A program made the translations under genes and the position numbers. This document shows, one piece after another, positions 7,640-13,389 of a stretch of DNA of 13,389 bases; the stretch's first letter is position 1, and each line of letters opens with the position of its first letter. Source of the stretch: JBBRLA01 sp038231615 (GTDB taxonomy: Bacteria > Myxococcota_A > Polyangia > Palsa-1104 > JAEUJZ01). The notes under the pieces are model-generated. The model worked only from the letters and a program-made list of their open reading frames with translations, did not search any database and was not told the origin of the DNA. Where the stretch lies: the NCBI GenBank assembly GCA_038231615.1, contig JBBRLA010000173.1:1-13389 (forward strand). Reading direction: 5' to 3'.

Positions 7640-9442
7640 CTACTCCTCAACCAGTCGGATGGTCCGCGTCGGGCAGTGCTTGGCGGCCAGACGCACCTTG
7701 GCGTGAAGCCCCACGGGCGGCCGTTCCATCCCCGCCGCCAGGGTCACCCGGCCATCGTCCCCAATGACGAACACCTCCGGCGCCTCGCCAGCGCAGGCGG
7801 CGTGCCCCTGGCACAGGTCCCGATCCAGGACCACCCGCAGCCGCCCAGCCGCCACCGCTGGTGCCAGCCCGTGACTCGCTGCGGTCCCGCTGCCCGCAGC
7901 CGCTCCCATGCTCATGAACGGAATCGCCGCGTGGAATGGGCACCCCGCAGCCTTGGCCGCCGCGGCCACCGTGTGCACCGTCTCCTCGCTGACCCTGGCC
8001 AGCGACGCCTTCACGGCCTCCGGCCGCCGCCGCCGGTAGCGCACCCGGCAGGGTTCTTTCGGACCCACCACCAGCCCGTGAAAGTCCGAGGTCACCGGGT
8101 CTCCCGCCAGCTCGAACTCATACCGCTGGAGTAGAATCGCCAGGATCGCCTTCACCTGCAGGATGGCGAAGGCGTTGCCCAGGCACTTGTGCCGCCCGCC
8201 CCCGAAGGGGATGAAGGCGAAGTCGCGCTTGTCCTCCTCCCGCGGGGCAGCGAAGCGGTCGGGGTCGAAGCGCAGGGGCTCGGTGAAGACCTGCGGCATC
8301 CGGTGTGCCACCGTCGGCGATACCAGCACCCAGGTGCCCGCCGCGATGTGGTAGCCCTTGAAGGCAAAGTCCTCCTTCGCCACCCGTACCAGCATGAAAA
8401 GCGGCGGGTGCAGGCGCAGCGCCTCCTTCACCGCGTACTCCGTGAGGGTGACTTCCCGCAGTGACTGGAAGCCCACCGGCTTGCCGTCCGCGAACACCGT
8501 GTCGATCTGGGCCAGCGCCCGCTGCATGTACCCCGGGTTCTGCAAGAACTCGATCAGCGTCCAAGCGGTGGTCACGGAACTGGTGTGGTGGCCGGCGAAC
8601 ATCCCCGCCAGCAGCATCCCGGTGATCTCGTGCTCCGAAAGGGCCGCCCCGCTGGCATAGCGCGCGTCCATCAGCGTCTGGAGAAAATCCTCGCCCTCGC
8701 GGCCTTCCCGGCGGCGGTCGCGAATGATGTCGCCGATCATCTCGACCAGGCGCACCCGGGCCTTGTCGCGTTTGCGGAACGAGGGGATCGGCAGGTGCGC
8801 GTTCAGGTAGGCCAGCGGCGTCACCCCGCGCTCCAGGTCGTGGTAGACCTGGGCGAACTCGCTGGTCATCCCCTCGCGAAACTCCTTGCCGATCAGGCAA
8901 CTGCTCGACGTGAAGTTGGTGAGCACCCGGCAGTAGTCGACGAAGTCCACCACGCCCTCGTCGCCCCATCCGGCGATGCTCTTCTCCACCTCGGCGACGA
9001 TGGTCTCGCCGTAGGTGCGCATGCGCCGGTCCTTCAGCGCCGGCAGCAACATCTTGAACTGCTCGCTCATCTTGTCCGGCGGTGCGTCGTAGACGATGTC
9101 CTTGCCGAACACCGGCGTCATGATCTTGTACGCCTCGGACGGATTGAGGATCGAATCGGGGGCGCGGAACACCGCCTCGTGGGCATCTGGCCCGAAGAGC
9201 GCCACCATGCGCTTGGTGGCGATGGTCAGCCCGGCGACCTCGCCCAGCTCGTTCTGCGCGCGCTGCAACATGTCGATGGTCGAGCGGACGAATTCGACGG
9301 TGTGGCCGAGCACCGGCAGCCCCCCAGAGAGCATCGGCGGCTCGCGCAGGCCCGCGGGGACAGAGGACTTGCGGAAGGCGCGCCCCAAGGCCCGCCCGAT
9401 GCTACCCTCCCGTGCCTTGTCGATGATTTGCTGTACCTGCAT
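7640..9442 (-). CDS. cyp51: CYP51-like cytochrome P450 fused to a C-terminal 3Fe-4S ferredoxin
   Basis: The 600-residue protein starts with a CYP51-type P450 (about 35-480). The substrate-contact segment AYKIMTPVFG (from 104), FAGHHTSS with Gly284-His285-His286-Thr287, the E340-x-x-R343 pair, and the haem loop FGGGRHKCLG with Cys420 all resemble Mycobacterium CYP51. An Ala/Gly-rich linker (about 485-533) leads to a ferredoxin with CQGHAAC (Cys544, Cys550) and KHCP (Cys590), the pattern of 3Fe-4S P450 partners. The same fusion order is known for Methylococcus capsulatus CYP51. Expected role: oxidative removal of the sterol 14-alpha-methyl group, with its electron carrier built in. A separate ferredoxin reductase would be needed and is not in this window. 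There is no membrane anchor. The frame is open to 9553, but ATG 9442 is preferred: homology-like sequence begins soon after and a weak AGG lies upstream. Another sterol- or steroid-like substrate remains possible. Confidence 0.9.
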   Translation of the reverse strand: MQVQQIIDKAREGSIGRALGRAFRKSSVPAGLREPPMLSGGLPVLGHTVEFVRSTIDMLQRAQNELGEVAGLTIATKRMVALFGPDAHEAVFRAPDSILNPSEAYKIMTPVFGKDIVYDAPPDKMSEQFKMLLPALKDRRMRTYGETIVAEVEKSIAGWGDEGVVDFVDYCRVLTNFTSSSCLIGKEFREGMTSEFAQVYHDLERGVTPLAYLNAHLPIPSFRKRDKARVRLVEMIGDIIRDRRREGREGEDFLQTLMDARYASGAALSEHEITGMLLAGMFAGHHTSSVTTAWTLIEFLQNPGYMQRALAQIDTVFADGKPVGFQSLREVTLTEYAVKEALRLHPPLFMLVRVAKEDFAFKGYHIAAGTWVLVSPTVAHRMPQVFTEPLRFDPDRFAAPREEDKRDFAFIPFGGGRHKCLGNAFAILQVKAILAILLQRYEFELAGDPVTSDFHGLVVGPKEPCRVRYRRRRPEAVKASLARVSEETVHTVAAAAKAAGCPFHAAIPFMSMGAAAGSGTAASHGLAPAVAAGRLRVVLDRDLCQGHAACAGEAPEVFVIGDDGRVTLAAGMERPPVGLHAKVRLAAKHCPTRTIRLVEE

Positions 9443-9574
9443 GGAGCTACCTGTAGCACGACGTGGCAGCAAAGCGCACTCGGACTTTCGATTTTCAGAA
9501 TGACCGACCGACCGACCGATCAATCGCGAAGCGCCATCGGCGCCGCGGTTCATCGAGCTGCATTCATCTATCTC
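9443..9574. other. Intergenic region upstream of the CYP51 gene
   Basis: The 132 nt separate two minus-strand genes. They hold a four-copy GACC microsatellite and a short 5-bp stem with a 3-nt loop at 9531-9543. No U-tract follows the stem on the minus strand, so I do not call a terminator. A weak TTGATC and a CATTCT flank the microsatellite on the minus strand, 15 nt apart, which is too short for a standard promoter. Whether CYP51 is transcribed from here or from upstream of 13327 is undecided. Confidence 0.5.
9502..9517. repeat. Tetranucleotide microsatellite, GACC x4 (GGTC on the coding strand)
   Basis: Four perfect tandem copies of GACC, followed by a partial copy (GA), lie 60-75 nt upstream of the CYP51 start codon. 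Short tandem repeats in promoter regions can change copy number by slippage, but four copies is short and no phase variation is shown here. Confidence 0.9.
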
Positions 9575-12500
9575 CTACAGCGGGGTAAACTCGACGCTGC
9601 TCAAAGGGGCGTCGCCGCTATGATCGTAGGCGACATCCAGCAGAATCCATTTGCCCCCGAGTTGCACCGCCTGCGGGTAGAACCCCCCACTCTTCATGGC
9701 GCCCGGCCCCTTGGTCTCGTGCATCCAGCCCATCCCGCGGGTGGCCAGTTCCAGCGTGCCGCTGGTCTGGTCCTGGTACGCGATCTTCGGCCCATCGCTG
9801 TCCAGGAAGATCACCGCTCCGGCGCCGATCAGGTGCTGTTCCGATCCGTCCGCGGTGGTGCGCGCCCCGTTGTCCACCGACTCTACTGCCACCGGCGTGC
9901 CGCCCATGACCGTCCGGTAAAAGAGCTGCGACATCGCCCCGTCGGCATAGGCCAGATGCAGCGTCCCATCGGGCCCCATCTTCGCCCCCACCTGCTGCCC
10001 TACGTCCGACTTGCCGTCGCCGCCGCTCACCGTCATCACGCTCCACGCCGGCCCGGTGGCCAGCTTCAGCGCCCCCTTGGCGCGGTTGTAAAACACCAGT
10101 TGCCCGCCGGCGTCCGGCAAGAGCTTGGCGTAGAGCCCGGTGCCCTGGGGAATGTCGTTCGCCGACGCGGTGAGCACCGCGACGCAGGCCTTGCCCATGC
10201 AGGCCTGGTCCTTGGTGCAGCTCTGGGCGCAGCCCGTCTCCACCGGCTTGCACGCCGCCATCAACGGGTCCTTACTCCCCGCGGCGGGCACGCAGGCCTG
10301 CCCGCTTCCGCAGAAGCCGGCGCAGGAGATCGGCTCCTCCTCCACTACCTTCTTGTCCCAGTCCCCCGGCCCCGCGGGCTGCCCGCTCTTCGCAGTGGCC
10401 ACAATAAGCTGGGAGACGATCTTCCCGTCCTTGGCGACCCCGGAGACCAGGTACGACACCGTCGGCACGTCATTCGACGAGAGTGCCAGTTGGGCGAACA
10501 TGCCGAACTGCGCCGCCTTTCCCCCCTGGCCGTCGGTCATGTCGACGACGCTGGTGGTCCAGCCCGGGTTCGGCCCGATGGCCAGCTTCACCGCCTGGTG
10601 GGTCACGTCCTGATAGGCGATCAGCGGTACCCCCTTGCTGCTCAGCGAAAGCGAAGTGAAGTGCCCGACGTCAGGGCCGGGATCAGTATAGCCGCGGCGC
10701 ACCGCCCCGGCGCTGGTGTCGGAAGGCGGCCCGTCGGGCAGCCCGTCTACCACCTGCCAGGTGATCCCGGCCTGCGTGTCCTTGACCTCCGCATAGGCCA
10801 GATCACCCCACGAGCTGTTGTAGGCGCTGATGTACAGGGTGTCGCCGCTGACCATCGCGCTCTGGTAGCGCCCGATCTCGTCGTCCTTGCCGTAGGAATT
10901 GGCCTGCCCCCCAGCGTTCATGTCGTCGCCTCCCGCGCAGCCGGCGCCCAGCGCAAAGAGCCCGCAGCACACCACGGCCATTCCGCCGGCCCGCCGCGCG
11001 CCCCCGAACGCCCGCCGCGAGCCGAGCCATGCGAGGATGCTCAGCAGGATCGCGAACATCCCGCTCCCTGTCCCTTGGCTGCTTGGCGCTCCCGCGGCTG
11101 AGCACCCGCCCGCAGCGACTCGCTCCTGACTCGCCGGACCCACAGATAAAAGGGCAGCGGCCCGATCCTCCGCCGGCTGCACCCAGAACTGCACCCGCGT
11201 CGGCGTCGCATCCAGCGTCTCGGGCAGGCCCTGCACCCGCCCGCGCACGTCGATGGTGTGCAGCCCGGGGAGACTCAGCACCGGCTCCTCCAGCGTCACA
11301 TCGCGCCGGTCATCGAAAGGCCGCCACATGCCGCCGTCCACCGCGATCTGCCACTCCATCGCCCCGCCGCCGCGGCGCTGTCCGGAAAGCCGCAGCACCG
11401 CTCGCACCGCCTTTTGCCGCGTCGCCGTCACTTGCAGCGCCGATGCCGGCGGCACCTCCAGCGCCAGAAGGTCGGCGGAGGTTTCGACCGCGTCGCCGTC
11501 ACTGTCCTTGACCGCGGTCTGCCCGGCCATGCCCTTGACCACGCTGAGTCCCAGGAAGAGCCCCAGGAACTGAAGCTTCCCCGCCTCGCCGTCCGCCGAG
11601 GTGATCTGCACCGGCGTCAGCGCGAAGTTCATGATCGCAGGCAGCGCGATGGGCTTGATCGCCGAGCCGATCTGCCCCAGAAGCAGCGGCAGGAGCTTGG
11701 GGAAAAGCGTCGAGAGCGTCTCCGGCGTCTCCTTCAGCAGTGCCGAATTGGTGACCCGCAGGTTCTGGAAGGCCTGCCCCAGATCGCCGATGATCGGCAC
11801 GATCTGGCCCTTGCCATCGACGTCCAGTCCCAGGGGCAGTTTCACGTCGGCGGTCAGGCGCATGAAGCGCACGTAGCGCTCGTCCATGTACAGGTAGAAG
11901 TCGATGGCGAAGTCCTTGACCGACACTGTGAGCAGCGGATCGTCGAGCGTCTTGTTGCCCATGTTGTCGGTCTTGTAGGTGCCCTTGCCCAGGCTGAAGG
12001 TCGGCGGCTGCTGCGGGCGCAGCACCAGGGACAGCGACGACGCCTGCCCGCGGGTCAGATCGCCGAGCGACTGGACCAGGACGCTGAAGGTGCCGCTGGA
12101 CAGGAGCGGCACTTGCGCCGTGCCCAGAGACAGGCACAGGCCGCCGGTGTCATAGAAGCCGTGCCCCAGCAAGTTTAGCTCCAGGGTCGAGATGCCGGCG
12201 CCCACGTCATAGGGCTTGCCGTTGGGCGCTGTGCCGCTCAGGAAGGCCGCCGCCTTGGGCGGTGGCAGCGCCTGAGGCGGCGGGCGATCCGGCACGCAGG
12301 ACGAGCGCTGCGCCACCGTGGCGCCGCCCAGCATCCCCAGCGAGAGCCCGCCCAGCCCGTTGCCCTCGACCTGGGCGTAGCCGCCGGCCACCGCGTAGAT
12401 ATCGAGAGGCGACGGCTTGCTCCCGGACAGGGCCCCCAGCAGGCTGCCCAGATCCAGCCTCCCCTCGACGCCCAGGTGCTCCAGGCAGGCGCCGTCGCGA

Positions 12501-13327
12501 GTGCAGAACTTCTGCGCCGAGCAGCCCTGGTTGGCCAGGGACGAGCAATCGTCGTTGGTCATGCACTTCTGGCAGAACGCCTTGTCCAGCGGCCCGGCAA
12601 TCTGCTTCTTGAGCTGGTCTTTCAGCGTCTTGATGAGGACCCCCTTCAGCAGGTTGGCGATGTCGCAGAACACGTCGCCCTTGATCTGGATGTCCCCGTC
12701 GTCGATGTCCAGGATGTCGATGCTGTTCGGGTCCACGTTGACCGAGGTCAGCTTGGTGGCCGGGTTGGCCGTCGCCACCAGCGCCGCCACGATGCCCACG
12801 TCGGGCTTGCCGGATCGGGTGGTGTCGAAGGCCATGCTGCAGCTCAGGTTCAGGATGCCCTGCTTGACCTTGAACTTGAAGTCCTGGTCGGTCTTGAGCT
12901 GGGTGCGAATCACCATCTGCGTCGTCGCGGGCGGCTGCGGGTTGAACTTCAGCGACGAGAAGTTCAGATCGATGTTGCACATCTGGCCGCAGCAGATCTG
13001 CGTGTCGCCGGTGCACATCGAGGGCACCGCGATCTTGCCGCCGGGGAGGAACTGATTGACGAGCGGCCCGGCGTTCTGCTCGAAGAAGGTGAAGAAGCCC
13101 TGGGTGATCCGCAACTCGATCGCATTTTCCTGGCGCTTGTCGACGGCGAAACCGCCCTTGATCGGGGTCAGGGCGCAGCCGTTACACCCCTGACCTCCGC
13201 ACGCCACAAGCGAGAAGAGGGCCAGGAACGAGCACAGGCGTATCCAGTCGATGGGACGCGGCGCCGATCGCGCGCGCGTCGATCCTCCGGCAATGGGACG
13301 CGAGGCGAGGGCGATCAGGCTAGGCAT
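9575..13327 (-). CDS. Giant secreted lipoprotein: TULIP/BPI-like region + Ig-like domain + internal MYXO-CTERM-like signal + second signal and beta-propeller-like repeats
   Basis: The 1250-residue protein starts at ATG 13327, supported by GGAGG 6 nt upstream. A lipoprotein signal ends in the lipobox LVAC (Cys43), then GGQGCNGC. Residues about 50-255 and 460-600 alternate hydrophobic strands with amphipathic helices (for example DIANLLKGVLIKTLKDQLKK). The second part has a LPAIMNF...LQFLGLFLGL pattern resembling the lipid-binding BPI/TULIP fold. Cys-rich knots sit near 104-116 and 252-285 (CQKC at 252-255). An Ig-like segment (about 625-725, VDGGMWRPF...GLHTIDVRGR) precedes a MYXO-CTERM-like tail at 740-772. 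A second signal-like segment begins at Met783 with Cys797. The rest has repeats of the form xAYxD...LxLA (for example 831-848, 900-917, 955-977), suggesting a beta-propeller, broken by an eight-Cys insert near 1005-1050. It reads as two exported proteins fused in frame. Function unknown; cell-surface location likely. Confidence 0.82.
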   Translation of the reverse strand: MPSLIALASRPIAGGSTRARSAPRPIDWIRLCSFLALFSLVACGGQGCNGCALTPIKGGFAVDKRQENAIELRITQGFFTFFEQNAGPLVNQFLPGGKIAVPSMCTGDTQICCGQMCNIDLNFSSLKFNPQPPATTQMVIRTQLKTDQDFKFKVKQGILNLSCSMAFDTTRSGKPDVGIVAALVATANPATKLTSVNVDPNSIDILDIDDGDIQIKGDVFCDIANLLKGVLIKTLKDQLKKQIAGPLDKAFCQKCMTNDDCSSLANQGCSAQKFCTRDGACLEHLGVEGRLDLGSLLGALSGSKPSPLDIYAVAGGYAQVEGNGLGGLSLGMLGGATVAQRSSCVPDRPPPQALPPPKAAAFLSGTAPNGKPYDVGAGISTLELNLLGHGFYDTGGLCLSLGTAQVPLLSSGTFSVLVQSLGDLTRGQASSLSLVLRPQQPPTFSLGKGTYKTDNMGNKTLDDPLLTVSVKDFAIDFYLYMDERYVRFMRLTADVKLPLGLDVDGKGQIVPIIGDLGQAFQNLRVTNSALLKETPETLSTLFPKLLPLLLGQIGSAIKPIALPAIMNFALTPVQITSADGEAGKLQFLGLFLGLSVVKGMAGQTAVKDSDGDAVETSADLLALEVPPASALQVTATRQKAVRAVLRLSGQRRGGGAMEWQIAVDGGMWRPFDDRRDVTLEEPVLSLPGLHTIDVRGRVQGLPETLDATPTRVQFWVQPAEDRAAALLSVGPASQERVAAGGCSAAGAPSSQGTGSGMFAILLSILAWLGSRRAFGGARRAGGMAVVCCGLFALGAGCAGGDDMNAGGQANSYGKDDEIGRYQSAMVSGDTLYISAYNSSWGDLAYAEVKDTQAGITWQVVDGLPDGPPSDTSAGAVRRGYTDPGPDVGHFTSLSLSSKGVPLIAYQDVTHQAVKLAIGPNPGWTTSVVDMTDGQGGKAAQFGMFAQLALSSNDVPTVSYLVSGVAKDGKIVSQLIVATAKSGQPAGPGDWDKKVVEEEPISCAGFCGSGQACVPAAGSKDPLMAACKPVETGCAQSCTKDQACMGKACVAVLTASANDIPQGTGLYAKLLPDAGGQLVFYNRAKGALKLATGPAWSVMTVSGGDGKSDVGQQVGAKMGPDGTLHLAYADGAMSQLFYRTVMGGTPVAVESVDNGARTTADGSEQHLIGAGAVIFLDSDGPKIAYQDQTSGTLELATRGMGWMHETKGPGAMKSGGFYPQAVQLGGKWILLDVAYDHSGDAPLSSVEFTPL
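10922..10981 (-). other. Internal second signal-peptide-like segment with possible start codon
   Basis: Eight codons after the MYXO-CTERM Arg pair there is Ala-Arg-Arg-Ala-Gly-Gly and then Met783 (ATG at 10981-10979). The hydrophobic run AVVCCGLFALGAG and Cys797-Ala-Gly-Gly-Asp-Asp follow, which looks like a lipoprotein signal. The lipobox is imperfect, with Gly at -3. Only GGA directly before the ATG resembles a ribosome binding site, so independent initiation is possible but not supported. Confidence 0.5.
11006..11110 (-). other. Internal MYXO-CTERM-like sorting signal (residues 740-774 of the fused lipoprotein)
   Basis: Residues 740-774 read Gly-Gly-Cys742, a small-residue linker rich in Gly, Ser and Ala, a hydrophobic helix (MFAILLSILAWLG, 757-769) and Arg771-Arg772. 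This is the order of the MYXO-CTERM signal, normally the last 30-35 residues of a protein and processed by myxosortases for surface anchoring. Here about 480 more residues follow without a stop codon, so the signal is in an abnormal place. Confidence 0.6.
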
Positions 13328-13333
13328 GCAGAA

Positions 13334-13338
13334 CCTCC
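13334..13338 (-). promoter_or_regulatory. Strong Shine-Dalgarno (GGAGG) deciding the start of the giant lipoprotein
   Basis: On the minus strand GGAGG stands 6 nt before ATG 13327. It fixes the start despite a rather long (30-residue) N-terminal region before the hydrophobic core of the signal peptide. It contrasts with the two leaderless-looking genes at the left of the window. Confidence 0.8.
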
Positions 13339-13389
13339 ATTAGAAAACACGGGACCTGCTTTGGGGCGCAGCGTACCGTAAGCGATGGC

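Noticed and set aside
9531..9543. Hairpin (5-bp stem, 3-nt loop) after the giant lipoprotein gene
   Set aside because: The stem is too short and no U-tract follows, so it is not called a terminator.
9443..9553. 37-codon N-terminal extension of the P450
   Set aside because: It encodes the microsatellite and unconserved residues; ATG 9442 lies just before P450-like sequence.
8585..11101. 838-codon open frame on the plus strand
   Set aside because: It is antisense to the P450 and the giant lipoprotein and runs through their intergenic gap. Its translation is rich in His, Arg, Ala and Gly without domains, as expected of a high-GC shadow frame.
13340..13389. TCTAAT as a -10 box upstream of the giant lipoprotein
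   Set aside because: It would start transcription inside the GGAGG ribosome binding site and has no matching -35.

Overview
The window is high-GC DNA with dense coding, short intergenic gaps and long spurious antisense frames, which is typical of Myxococcota. Support for that origin comes from a MYXO-CTERM-like sorting signal (Gly-Gly-Cys, hydrophobic helix, Arg-Arg), Cys-rich lipoproteins of a style common in myxobacteria, and a CYP51-type P450. Placement is by pattern recognition only.

Layout. (1) 1-606, minus: N-terminal 202 codons of rimO, cut by the window edge. (2) 607-735: divergent promoter region; both promoter candidates put transcription starts at or within about 2 nt of the start codons, so both mRNAs may be leaderless. 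(3) 736-7606, plus: a tight four-gene operon: Zn-dependent MDR dehydrogenase, glutamine-dependent asparagine synthetase-like amidotransferase (TTG start), a free-standing adenylation-carrier-reductase NRPS-like enzyme, and a NadR-type NMN adenylyltransferase/nicotinamide riboside kinase. Gaps are 4 nt, 1 nt and a 4-nt ATGA overlap. (4) 7640-9442, minus and convergent: a CYP51-like P450 fused to a 3Fe-4S ferredoxin. (5) 9575-13327, minus: a 1250-residue secreted protein that looks like two exported proteins joined in frame. It has an N-terminal lipoprotein signal, a TULIP/BPI-like region, an Ig-like domain and a MYXO-CTERM-like tail, then a second lipoprotein-like signal and a beta-propeller-like repeat region with a Cys-rich insert.

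How the genes may work together. The four-gene operon looks like a compact, apparently undescribed biosynthetic unit. The A-T-R enzyme would activate an amino acid (Asp235 of the specificity code is kept) and release it as an aldehyde or alcohol using NAD(P)H. The MDR protein could do a further redox step, the AsnB-like enzyme an amide transfer, and NadR could supply nicotinamide cofactor or nucleotidylate a pyridine-type product. The product cannot be named from sequence. The CYP51-ferredoxin fusion points to sterol 14-alpha-demethylation, and its upstream neighbour may bind lipid, but a shared pathway is inference.

I found no tRNA, rRNA, CRISPR array, insertion sequence or convincing intrinsic terminator.
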